A stretch of 64,000 bases of DNA from Streptomyces sp. MNU76. Its GTDB lineage: Bacteria > Actinomycetota > Actinomycetes > Streptomycetales > Streptomycetaceae. The notes under the pieces were generated by a model, which searched no databases, had not been told where the DNA came from, and worked only from the letters and a program-made list of their open reading frames with translations. The translations under genes and the position numbers were made by a program. The DNA lies in assembly GCF_020982545.1 (NCBI RefSeq), contig NZ_JAJKLK010000022.1:124001-188000 (forward strand). Direction: 5' to 3'. Positions 29,170 to 36,905 of the stretch are shown piece after piece. Every line of letters starts with the position of its first letter. The first letter of the stretch is position 1.

Positions 29170-30204
29170 TCAGACGAGGCGCTTGCGACCCCAGAGGATG
29201 ACGAACGCCGCGATGCCGGCGGTCAGGGCCAGCAGGATCGAGGCACCGAGCCACTGCATGGACGCCATCTGGGAGAACGGGATGTAGTCGACCGACCAGC
29301 CGACGACCTGTGCCTTGTCCAGGCAGGCTTCGCGGGCCTTCTCCGTGGCCTCGGCGCAGCTGCCCCAGCCGATGAGGTCGCCGGAGGCCGTGAGGTAGGC
29401 CTCGTCCAGGACGTAGGCGTTGTCGGGCAGGCTCGGCTGGGTGTTCTCACCCACACCGTTGTGGCTGGTGACCGTGACGACGTTCCCGAGGGACGTCCGG
29501 ACGTACGACCACACCACCTGCAGCGCGACGGCGAAGCCCAGGGTGACGACCATGGCCAGCAGGGTCCGGCGCAGCAGCATGCCGATCGCCACACCACCGA
29601 AGACGGTGAGCAGGGTGAGCGCCACGGGCACGGGTCCGCTGTTGTCGAACCCGCCGGCTTCGGCCCAGGTCAGGACGTAGGACGTCGACTTCACCGGCGA
29701 CCACCACCAGGTGAACGCGGCGGAGACCGCCGTGGCGCACACCACGACCACGAGCGCGGTCATACCGAGCTTGGTGACGAGCCAACGGACGCGGCTCACG
29801 GACTGCGCGTTGACCAGCTTGGCGGTGCCGCTCTCCAGGTCGCCGGCGAGCAGGGGCGGACCGAGGAGCACGCCGATCACGACGGGCAGGAGCCCGAGCA
29901 GACCAGCGGCCGCGTTGAGCGGCTGCTGGTCGAACTTGTCCTCCCAGCCGGACGTGAGGTGGGGATAGCCGTACCCGTCGAGGTACGTGATCATCTGCTG
30001 GCGTTGGTGGACGAGCACCGCGACGGTGACCGCGGCGGCGGCCAGCAGCGTCCAGTAGGCGGCGCGGTGCTGACGCCAGACGAGCCAGTTCATGCCGCTG
30101 AGCCGGAGGCCGCGGCCGCGGTCACGGCCACGGCCACGGCCACGGCCGGCTTCTGCGGCGGCGGGGTCGTAGGAGGCGCTGCCGGTGCCGGTCATCGCGC
30201 TCAT
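29170..30204 (-). CDS. ABC transporter permease
   Basis: A 344-residue membrane protein with six or so hydrophobic segments (for example YWTLLAAAAVTVAVLV, LLGLLPVVIGVLLGPPLLAGD, and a C-terminal ILLALTAGIAAFVILWG). The L-L-A-G-D-L-E-S-G-T-A-K-L segment is typical of ABC-2 type permeases. The N-terminus holds a low-complexity stretch of Gly-Arg pairs (GRGRGRDRGRG) coded by repeated CGGCCA units around 30112-30150. Its ATG overlaps the stop of the ATPase gene by four bases. It is the third gene of the GntR-ATPase-permease operon; the cargo is unknown. Confidence 0.9.
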   Translation of the reverse strand: MSAMTGTGSASYDPAAAEAGRGRGRGRDRGRGLRLSGMNWLVWRQHRAAYWTLLAAAAVTVAVLVHQRQQMITYLDGYGYPHLTSGWEDKFDQQPLNAAAGLLGLLPVVIGVLLGPPLLAGDLESGTAKLVNAQSVSRVRWLVTKLGMTALVVVVCATAVSAAFTWWWSPVKSTSYVLTWAEAGGFDNSGPVPVALTLLTVFGGVAIGMLLRRTLLAMVVTLGFAVALQVVWSYVRTSLGNVVTVTSHNGVGENTQPSLPDNAYVLDEAYLTASGDLIGWGSCAEATEKAREACLDKAQVVGWSVDYIPFSQMASMQWLGASILLALTAGIAAFVILWGRKRLV

Positions 30205-31148
30205 GCCGCCACCACCTGCGGGGCGACGTAGGAACTGGGACTGATCAGCGGCGGGGCCTCGGGCGAGCGCAGATAGGCGAGCAGGAGCTCCTCCAGGTTC
30301 GGGGTGCTCGCCTCCCAGGGGCCGCCGGTGAGCGGCCCGTCGGGGCGTATCAGTGAGGTGAACTGCCGTCCGCTGGTGCGGGTCTCGACCACGGTGTGGT
30401 ACGCCAGCTCCGGGGGCGTCCGCCCGTCGGAGTGGACCCCGGTCAGCACGGCGTGGGAGGTGCGCAGCTCGTCGACCTCACCGGCCAGACGCAACCGGCC
30501 GCCCGCGATGACCAGCAGGTAGTCGCAGGTGTTCTCCAGCTCGGCGAGCATGTGGGTGGACATCAGCACGGTGGTGCCGCGCTCGGCGGCCTCGGCCAGC
30601 AGGGTGCCCATCAGCTCATGGCGCACCAGCGGGTCGAGGTCGGACATCGGCTCGTCGAGGAGCAGCAGGTCGGGGCGCTTGCCGAAGGAGACGGCGAAGG
30701 CCACCCGGGTGCGCTGGCCGCCGGAGAGCGTGCCGATCTTCGCGTCGAGGGGCACATTGCCCGCGCGGACGATGTCCTCGGCGGCCCGCTGGTCCCAGCC
30801 GGGGTTCAGCTCTCGCCCCATCCGCAGGGTCTCGGCGACGGTGAAGCGCCGGAACAGGGGCTTCTCCTGGGCGAGGAACGCGGTACGCCGGGTGGCCTCC
30901 GCGGACTCCGGGACCGCGCCGAAGACGCGCAGGGTGCCGGTGGTCGGCTCCAGCAGGTTGGCGGCGATGGCCATCAGCGTGGTCTTGCCGGCCCCGTTGG
31001 GACCGACCAGACCGCAGATCCGCCCGGCCGGCAGCCGGAAGGAGCAGTCCCGCAGCGCCCAGCCCCGGCGGTACTTCCGGCCCACCCCGCGTGCTTCTAT
31101 CGCGGACGTGTCCGCCGGCCCCCCGTAGCCCGTCTCGTAACTCGTCAT
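30201..31148 (-). CDS. ABC transporter ATP-binding protein
   Basis: A 315-residue ATPase: Walker A GLVGPNGAGKTTLM, signature TLSGGQRTRVAF, Walker B DLLLLDEPMSDLDP, H loop VLMSTHMLAELE. The Q loop is FLAQEKP. The C-terminal 90 residues are an extra domain seen in drug/antibiotic-type exporters. It overlaps both neighbours by four bases: its ATG (31148) with the GntR stop, and its stop with the permease ATG. YtrA-type operons of this kind respond to cell-wall stress in other bacteria, so export of an envelope-active compound is a reasonable guess. Confidence 0.94.
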   Translation of the reverse strand: MTSYETGYGGPADTSAIEARGVGRKYRRGWALRDCSFRLPAGRICGLVGPNGAGKTTLMAIAANLLEPTTGTLRVFGAVPESAEATRRTAFLAQEKPLFRRFTVAETLRMGRELNPGWDQRAAEDIVRAGNVPLDAKIGTLSGGQRTRVAFAVSFGKRPDLLLLDEPMSDLDPLVRHELMGTLLAEAAERGTTVLMSTHMLAELENTCDYLLVIAGGRLRLAGEVDELRTSHAVLTGVHSDGRTPPELAYHTVVETRTSGRQFTSLIRPDGPLTGGPWEASTPNLEELLLAYLRSPEAPPLISPSSYVAPQVVAA

Positions 31149-31660
31149 GCGTGTCCCCTTGTCCCCGTGGTTCCTGTGGTTCCTGCGGATGCTGTGGTTC
31201 CTGCTGGTGTTGTGGTTCCTGCCGGTCCCACTGGGCCCGTCGGTCCCTCGTGCTCGGCGGCAGGCCCGGTCCCGGCGTACCGCTCCTCCATCACCGACGT
31301 CACCAGAGCGGTCACGTCGTCCTGCTCAAGACCCGCCTCGCGGGCCCGGTCCATCCAGCTCTCCAGCTCGCCGCGCAGCAGCGAATCCACCGGCGCCTGC
31401 GGACGGGCCAGCGACTGACTCACGAACGTGCCCAGCCCCGGCCGCGCTTCGACCAGCCCCTCCCGCTCCAGTTCGCGGTACGCCTTGAGCGTGGTGTTGG
31501 GGTTGACCGCGGAGGTCTGCGCCACCGACTTGGCCGTGGGCAACTGGTCGCCGGGCCCGAGTACGCCGAGCCGCAGCGCCTGCTTGGTCTGCTGAACGAT
31601 CTGCTGATAGGCGGCGACCCCGCTCCGCCTGTCGATGCGGAACTCCAACCCCTTCACCAC
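31145..31660 (-). CDS. GntR family regulator, YtrA subfamily
   Basis: A 171-residue protein with an N-terminal winged helix (RSGVAAYQQIVQQTKQAL, then LPTAKSVAQTSAVNPNTTLK and YRELEREGLVEARPGLGTFV), short effector part (about 80-125) as in YtrA, and a C-terminal tail of Gly-Pro-Thr/Ala-Gly-Thr repeats (GPTGPVGPAGTTTPAGTT). Starts possible at TTG 31663, GTG 31660 or GTG 31657. None has a ribosome site, and the perfect palindrome at 31665-31682 lies directly upstream, so the transcript is probably leaderless and autorepressed. The stop overlaps the ATPase ATG. Confidence 0.9.
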   Translation of the reverse strand: MVKGLEFRIDRRSGVAAYQQIVQQTKQALRLGVLGPGDQLPTAKSVAQTSAVNPNTTLKAYRELEREGLVEARPGLGTFVSQSLARPQAPVDSLLRGELESWMDRAREAGLEQDDVTALVTSVMEERYAGTGPAAEHEGPTGPVGPAGTTTPAGTTASAGTTGTTGTRGHA

Positions 31661-31664
31661 CAAT

Positions 31665-31682
31665 TCACTAGTCGACTAGTGA
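31665..31682. promoter_or_regulatory. perfect 18-bp palindrome at the GntR start, likely operator
   Basis: TCACTAGTCGACTAGTGA is a perfect palindrome whose edge lies 1-4 bases before the possible start codons of the GntR gene. YtrA-type repressors bind such sites in their own promoters. With no room for a ribosome site, the start point of the message would have to lie at or next to the start codon. Confidence 0.75.
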
Positions 31683-32232
31683 TTTGATGATGGAGCACAG
31701 ATCGCGAACCTGTCAAAGCCCACAGGTCGGGGCACCGAGGAGGGCGCGAAGGAAGCCATGGCGCGCGGCGAGGGTCAACGCCGGGGGGATCGGCGGATGT
31801 TCAGGGGATCCGCTGCAATGAATCGTGGGACGGTTCGAAGTCCGCGAGGCGGCGTCGGGTGCGCGCCGAACCGGCCGGGCACCACGCCCGCTCCCCGGCC
31901 GACAGCGTCGAACGGTCACGCGAAACCCAGGATCAGACCTGACCGACGTCGTCGACGACCTGCCGAAAGGCCGCTACGTCTTCTGGCTGACGTCCTGGTA
32001 CAAGGGTGATGACGGACCCGTCCACCGATGCGCGTCCGCGTCCGCGGCCACGTGCCTGGCGGGTGTCGCGGGTGTCACCGACGGGTCTCTGACGACACGT
32101 CTCGCGCCGGGGGCCGTCGAAGGCCTCACTCAGCCCGAGGATGGCGCCGCCGCCTCGAAGACCGCGGCGGCGGACACTGCCGCTGATGCGCCCACGTCCA
32201 GGACGCACCAGTGAGCGAAGACGCCGGCCGGG
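31683..32232. other. gene-free or decayed stretch
   Basis: About 550 bases between the GntR promoter and the Rpn-like fragment. Short frames exist on both strands (for example 31825-32214 on +, coding YVFWLTSWYKGDDG, and 31933-32208 on -), but none has a ribosome site, a recognisable domain or a steady codon pattern. I read it as spacer or remnants. Confidence 0.45.
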
Positions 32233-32616
32233 TCAGGCTTGGTCGTCGTGGAACAACTCGGCGGCGTCGGTGACGTCGTAGGCGCGGTCCACCCAGATCT
32301 GGAGGAGGTCGGGGTCGGTGCAGTTGCGTACGCGCTGTCGGACGGAGTCAGGTACGTCGATGTGCCGCCGGTCGAGCGTGCGCAGGACGCTGGCGATCCG
32401 CTCCTCGACCCGGCCCTCCTCCCGCAGCTTCACCGCGACCGGGTTCTTGAAGAAGTAGTTCACCGGCATCATGAGTTCCTTCCGCGCCTTCCTCGCCCGG
32501 TCATCCACCAAGCCCGACTCGACGAGTTCCGCGAACGCCCGGAGTAGCCCTTCCGACTGTGCAGGGCAGGGGCAAGGGGCCGCTGCCCAGCACAGGCGCT
32601 CGACCCCCGTACGCAC
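32233..32616 (-). pseudogene. C-terminal fragment of an Rpn-type nuclease/transposase-like protein
   Basis: The 127-codon frame aligns with the last third of the adjacent full-length gene: LMMPVNYFFKNPVAVKLREEG here against LMTDTQYFWRHPLAEQTREEG there, then VLRTLDRRHIDVPDSVRQRV against IFKTLEWRGIPVSDQVRERV, and the same D-A-A-E-L-F end. The PD-(D/E)xK part is missing, and the first residues look like unrelated sequence. It is therefore a remnant of a tandem duplicate. Confidence 0.72.
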
Positions 32617-32623
32617 TACCCGA

Positions 32624-33502
32624 TCAGCGGAACAGATCCTCGGCGGCGGTCACCCGAAGGGCTCGTTCCGCCCAGATCATGAGCTGGGCCCGGTCAGGAC
32701 AGTCGGTGACTCGTTCGCGGACCTGGTCCGACACCGGGATGCCGCGCCATTCGAGGGTCTTGAAGATCATCTCGATCTGGGCCTGGATCCGGCCTTCCTC
32801 CCTGCCTTCCTCACGCGTCTGCTCAGCGAGTGGGTGTCGCCAGAAGTACTGCGTATCCGTCATGAGGTCCCTCCAGATCTGCTGTGCCTCGGGGTCCTTC
32901 AGGCACGAGTCGACGAACTGCACGAAGACCGCGGCGCTCTCCGCGTCGATGGTATGCAGGGCGGCCACCAGGGATTCCAGTATGGCGGCAGCCTTGGGGC
33001 CCTTGCCATGCGTCATCGCCGAGAGCACCGCGAGAGATACGTCCCGCTCTGCCGCCCGCTCGTCCGCGATGACCGGTACGTTGTCCGGGCCCAGCACGAG
33101 CGGCCGTACCGTCAGAGAGGGACGTCCACGCACTCCGAGATGGATGGGCTGCGCCGCCCAGCGCGCCGTGGCACGGCTCTGGGTGATCACGATCAACACC
33201 GGGTCGCAGTGGTACTTCGCATACAGGTAGCTGAGGTAGTACGGCCAACTGCGCTGCTTGGCCTCGTCCTTCTTACCCTGGGACTCGACGACCAGGAGAT
33301 ACGTCCCCTCGTCGGTCTCCGCCCGTAACAGCGTGTCCACGCGCCGCTCGACCGGTTCGATCTCCGTGAGGTCGACATTCATGGCGGCGAACTCGCGCGG
33401 CTCCGGGAAGGGCACGTGCAACACCCGTTGCAGGGTGCGGGTGAGCAGCGAGGGGTCCTTCTGAAAGATGCGATGCAGCGCCTCGTGGGGCGAGCTGACC
33501 AT
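32624..33502 (-). CDS. Rpn/PD-(D/E)xK nuclease family protein
   Basis: A 292-residue protein with a good ribosome site (AGGAGAT) before ATG 33502. Near residue 60 it has the nuclease-type core: ERRVDTLLRAETDEGTYL with the Asp, then VVESQGKKDEAKQRSWPYY with the E-x-Q/K pair, as in recombination-promoting nuclease (Rpn)/transposase-31-like proteins. The C-terminal third (REEGREEGRIQAQIEMIF) is a charged coiled region usual in the family. It is followed by a truncated paralogue, 7 bases downstream. Role unknown; DNA damage, recombination or phage defence have been proposed for relatives. Confidence 0.75.
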   Translation of the reverse strand: MVSSPHEALHRIFQKDPSLLTRTLQRVLHVPFPEPREFAAMNVDLTEIEPVERRVDTLLRAETDEGTYLLVVESQGKKDEAKQRSWPYYLSYLYAKYHCDPVLIVITQSRATARWAAQPIHLGVRGRPSLTVRPLVLGPDNVPVIADERAAERDVSLAVLSAMTHGKGPKAAAILESLVAALHTIDAESAAVFVQFVDSCLKDPEAQQIWRDLMTDTQYFWRHPLAEQTREEGREEGRIQAQIEMIFKTLEWRGIPVSDQVRERVTDCPDRAQLMIWAERALRVTAAEDLFR

Positions 33503-33534
33503 CGGATCTCCTTTCTGTCGGGATGCTCAACGAG

Positions 33535-33939
33535 CTACGCGGTCATCAGTTCGCACCACACGTATTTGCCTGGGTGGCCGAACCGGGAGGACGGCTGCCA
33601 GCCCCAGATGTCCGTGCACGCGCGTACGAGGGCGAGGCCCCGTCCGGTCTCCGTGTGGGGCGTGGCCAAGCGGCATGTGGGTTCCGGCGGTTCGGGGTCG
33701 GCGTCCCCGGCTCCGATCCACAGGGCGTTGCCCGACCAGCGGACGCGCAGGGCCGCCGGACCCTTGGTGTGGAGCACGGCGTTGGCGATCAGTTCCGTGG
33801 CGAGGAGTTCGGCGGGGTCGAGGAGCGCGGTCAGGCCGTGCGCGGTGAGGATCAGCCGGCGAGGCGTCCTGCCCCAGGTGAACCTGGACGTGGCGGAAGC
33901 GGAGCACCATGCGACGTTCCTGCGGGAGGTCGCTATCAC
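33535..33939 (-). pseudogene. RsbW-like ATP-binding protein, N-terminus lost
   Basis: The recognisable part, from RRLILTAHGLTALLD to the stop, is the HATPase of the Streptomyces anti-sigma-like ATP-binding proteins: PAELLATELIANAVLHTKGPA (N box), WIGAGDADPEPPEP (G1-like), and TGRGLALVRACTDIWGW (G2). Upstream of about 33862 the frame continues only as the antisense of the DUF5753 gene and makes no sense. The 5' end appears deleted, together with that of the divergent gene. Confidence 0.75.
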
Positions 33940-34438
33940 CTACGTGCCCGGGCTGCTCCAAACCGCCGACTACGCACGAGCGGTCTTCAGTTACACACGT
34001 CCGGAACTACCCGAGAGCGAGCTGTCTCCCCGGGTGGAACACCGGATGCGCCGACGCGCGGTCATCGAGGGCGAGCATCCGCTGCCGTACGAGACGATCG
34101 TCCACGAAATCGCGCTTCGGGTCCGAGTGGCTGACCGGCAGACCTCGGTCGTCCAACTCCGCCGCATCCTGGACGAGATCGAGCAGGGGCACGCGGCGGT
34201 GCGTGTCATCCCCCTCGACCAAGACGGCTTTGCCGGTGCCGCCGCCTCGATGATGCATCTGAGTGGCCCGGTGCCCCAACTGGACACAGTGCTGCGCGAC
34301 TCGCCCACGGGCACCCTGTTCATCGATGCGGAAGCACAGCTGAAACAGCTCCGAACACTCTTCCGTAAGGTGGAGTGCGCGTCGTTGGATCCCGTTGCGT
34401 CACGGGACTTCATCCACCGCCTGATGAAGGAGCTGTGA
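33866..34438 (+). pseudogene. DUF5753 part of an Xre-type regulator, HTH lost
   Basis: The frame reads VAEAEHHATFLREVAITYVP, then GLLQTADYARAVFSYTRPEL, R-V-E-H-R-M-R-R-R-A-V-I and ends at F-I-H-R-L-M-K-E-L. These are the DUF5753 motifs that in Streptomyces follow an N-terminal Xre helix-turn-helix. Here no HTH is coded: upstream of about 33866 the DNA belongs to the ATP-binding gene on the other strand. The remaining protein has no good start codon. The DUF397 gene follows 5 bases later, its usual partner. Confidence 0.78.
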
Positions 34439-34443
34439 GCTGC

Positions 34444-34644
34444 ATGAATCACGCGCCGCGCTGGCAAAGGTCCTCGTTCTCCGGAGGCGGCGAAGGCAAT
34501 ACCTGTATCGAACTGGCTGCCATATCCACCCACTTGCTCGGTCTGCGCGAATCCGACACCCCCGCCACCCACCTCCACACCGCCCCCACCCCTCGCCGGG
34601 CTCCTCCGCCACATAAAGGACGGCGGGTTTCGTACGACAAGTGA
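34444..34644 (+). pseudogene. DUF397 protein, probably frameshifted near its end
   Basis: The 66-codon frame begins MNHAPRWQRSSFSGGGEGNT, then C-I-E-L-A and LGLRESDTPATHL, the DUF397 pattern. Near 34592 one extra C seems to shift the frame: removing it restores LAGLLRHIKDGGF, the expected C-terminus. The read-out end (RRAPPPHKGRRVSYDK) is not family-like. DUF397 proteins accompany Xre-DUF5753 regulators, and here both sit in the same decayed module. Confidence 0.7.
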
Positions 34645-34714
34645 GGTAAGCCCCGGCGACACGCGGGGGCTCGCCGGATGGCTGGTAGGGGGCACCCGTT
34701 TTTACCGTGTCCTC

Positions 34715-35891
34715 ATGACCGCCTCCCCCCGTACCACCCCGACCGTTCTCGTCGCCCTGGCTCTCGCCCTACTCACCACCCTCACCCCGGCCAGTGCGCA
34801 GGCCACAGGGGACCCCCTCCAACGCGACGCCGACGCCCTGCGCGACAGCGGCGTGACCGGGGTCGCTGTGCGGCTGGACGGGCCCCGGGGTCACGGGCGC
34901 CCGTAGTGGGGTCGGGGATCTCCGTACCGGCGCGCCCGTACCCCCCGCCGGGTACATCCGTATCGGCAGCACCACCAAGGCCTACGTCGCGACCGTCCTC
35001 CTGCAGCTCGTCGGGGAGGGGCGGCTGTCGCTGGAGGACCGGGTGGAGCGGTGGCTGCCCGGGGTGGTGAAGGGCAACGGGAACGACGGCGACCTGATCA
35101 GCGTGCGGCAGCTGCTGCAGCACACCAGCGGGCTGCCCGACTACATCGCCGACGTCGTGCCCGAGCTGAGCGCCGCCGGGTATCTGAAGCACCGGTCGAC
35201 CACGTACACCTCGCGGCAGCGCGTCGCCTTCGCCATGACCCACCCGCCCGTCTTCGAGCCCGGCGCCCGCTGGGAGTACAGCAACACCAACTACATCCTC
35301 GCCGGAATGGTGATCGAGGCGGTCACCGGGAGGGGGTGGGAGGAGGAGGTGCGCGAGCGGATCCTGCGGCCGCTGCGGCTCACGCGCACCTACGCGCCGG
35401 GCGACGATCCGACGCTCCCCCGCCCCCACGCCCGTAACTACCAGCAGTTCGAGCCGGGGGACGACGCCCCGATGACCGACACCACCCTCGCCTACCTCCC
35501 CTTCGACGGGGACGCCGACGGGTCGATCATCAGTACGGCCGCCGACACCAACCGGTTCTTCTCCGCGCTGCTCGGCGGCAGGCTCCTCGCCCCCGCCCAG
35601 CTCGCCGAGATGCGCCGTACCGTCGCCGTGCCGGACGTGCCCGGCGAGGTGCCGGGGTCGCGCTACGGACTCGGGCTGGCGTGGACGCCGTTGACGTGCG
35701 GCGGCGGCTACTGGGGCCACAGCGGCAGCAACTTCGGGTCCTTGACGTGGCCCGGGACGACGGCCGACGGCCGTACCTCCGTCACCGTCGCCGTCCACAG
35801 CCGGCCGGGCGACCAGGAGACCGCCGCACGGCAGATCCAGGGCATCACCGACCTCATCGACCACGCTCTGTGCGGACAGGCCAAGAAGTAG
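34715..35891 (+). pseudogene. secreted serine hydrolase / D-Ala-D-Ala carboxypeptidase-like, one frameshift
   Basis: ATG 34715 opens a classic signal peptide (TPTVLVALALALLTTLTP, cleavage after ASAQA). The first frame stops at 34906. One surplus base in the CCCCGGGG run at 34883-34890 explains it: without it the protein continues VTGARSGVGDLRTGAPVPP to the stop at 35891. The beta-lactamase-type active site follows: RIGSTTKAYV (Ser-x-x-Lys), EYSNTNYIL (Tyr-x-Asn) and YWGHSGSNFG (His-x-Gly). It lies divergent from nothing and convergent with a LuxR-type gene, whose long reading frame overlaps its end. Confidence 0.82.
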
Positions 35892-36613
35892 CCGGACACC
35901 GGGCCACGCGGCAGCGGCCCTCTACCCCGCCGCCCCGGCCCCTGCCGCACCGGTCCCGCCCGGTCCAGCAACCCCGTCCGGGCCGCCAGTGCCGCCGCCT
36001 CCAGGCGGGAGCCCACCCCCAGCTTCATCAGGACCCGTTGCACGTGGGTGCGGGCCGTCGACGGGGCGATGCCCATGCCCGCCGCGATCAGGCGGGTGTC
36101 CTCGCCGTCGGCGACGCGGACCAGGACCTCGACCTCCCTCGGGGTCAGCATCTGCAAGAGCCGCTGACCCTCGTCGTCCGGCTGGGCGGCGGGGTTCAGC
36201 AGCTCGCCGAACGCGCTCTGCAGCAGCTGCGGCGCCACCGCCGCCTCACCCGCCCTGGCCTTCATGATGGCCCGCTCGACGCCCTCGATGCGTTCGTCGT
36301 GGCGGACGTAGCCGGACGCTCCCGCGGCGAACGCCGCCGCGATGCCGCGCGGGTTGGGCACCGGGCCGAGGACCAGTACCGCCACCTGCGGGCGTTCCCG
36401 CTTGATCTTCACCACCGGGTCGAACATCCCCGGCTCGGCCGGTGTCGCCGTGCCGAGCAGGCACACCTCCGGTGCCCTGGTGATCACCAGTTCCGCCGCG
36501 CCCGCCGCGGGCGCCGCCGCCGCGAGCACCCGGTGTCCCCGCAGCTTCAAGGCCGAGGCCAGCGCCTCGGCCAGCAGTCGGTGGTCGTCGACCACCATGA
36601 GCCGCACTCCCAT
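35708..36613 (-). CDS. atypical NarL-type response regulator
   Basis: From ATG 36613: MGVRLMVVDDHRLLAEALAS opens a receiver domain, but the phospho-acceptor strand reads EVCLLGTATPAEPG, with no Asp at the usual place, and the conserved Lys position reads GYVRHDE. The C-terminal HTH is intact: MLTPREVEVLVRVADG, then IAPSTARTHVQRVLMKLGVG. It is probably controlled by ligand or protein contact, not phosphorylation, as with other atypical Streptomyces regulators. The frame overlaps the serine hydrolase gene by 184 bases. A missing G in the GGGG run near 35926 would restore a stop at 35922-35924 after QGPGRRG, so the true protein likely ends there (about 229 residues). Confidence 0.8.
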   Translation of the reverse strand: MGVRLMVVDDHRLLAEALASALKLRGHRVLAAAAPAAGAAELVITRAPEVCLLGTATPAEPGMFDPVVKIKRERPQVAVLVLGPVPNPRGIAAAFAAGASGYVRHDERIEGVERAIMKARAGEAAVAPQLLQSAFGELLNPAAQPDDEGQRLLQMLTPREVEVLVRVADGEDTRLIAAGMGIAPSTARTHVQRVLMKLGVGSRLEAAALAARTGLLDRAGPVRQGPGRRGRGPLPRGPVSGYFLACPHRAWSMRSVMPWICRAAVSWSPGRLWTATVTEVRPSAVVPGHVKDPKLLPLWPQ

Positions 36614-36848
36614 CGAGCCACCCCACCCCCAGTCCCCCACAGTCCCCCAGATGGTTGCCCACTATGGCCGCCCACCGGACCTCGCGGACAGAAGCCCCCC
36701 GACTTCCCGTCGACGCGCTGGTCGACGCCCGCTCTTCATGCCCCCGGAAGCTACACGCTTGTTCGACGTTGCGCTCCCCCTACGGGAGAGAAGTGCCCCG
36801 GATTACCGAAATTCCCTCCTATTCGAGCGTGATGAGGGATACGTCCAC

Positions 36849-36876
36849 GGCCCCGCCCCTGAGCTGGGGCGGGGCC
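36849..36876 (-). terminator. terminator hairpin after the downstream PQQ-repeat gene
   Basis: Perfect 11-base arms GGCCCCGCCCC (36849-36859) and GGGGCGGGGCC (36866-36876) with a 6-base loop, 29 bases past the stop of the gene ending at 36906. No T run follows, as usual for such GC-rich genomes. Confidence 0.8.
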
Positions 36877-36905
36877 GCGGAACGAGGCCGAGGGGGCGCG
36901 TGGGG

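Noticed and set aside
25631..29287. Open frame of 1218 codons opposite the subtilisin gene
   Set aside because: Shadow of the S8 protease, which carries the full catalytic triad on the other strand.
31825..32214. 129-codon frame on + with YVFWLTSWYKGDDG
   Set aside because: No ribosome site, no family and an unnatural N-terminus; kept only as part of the gene-free entry.
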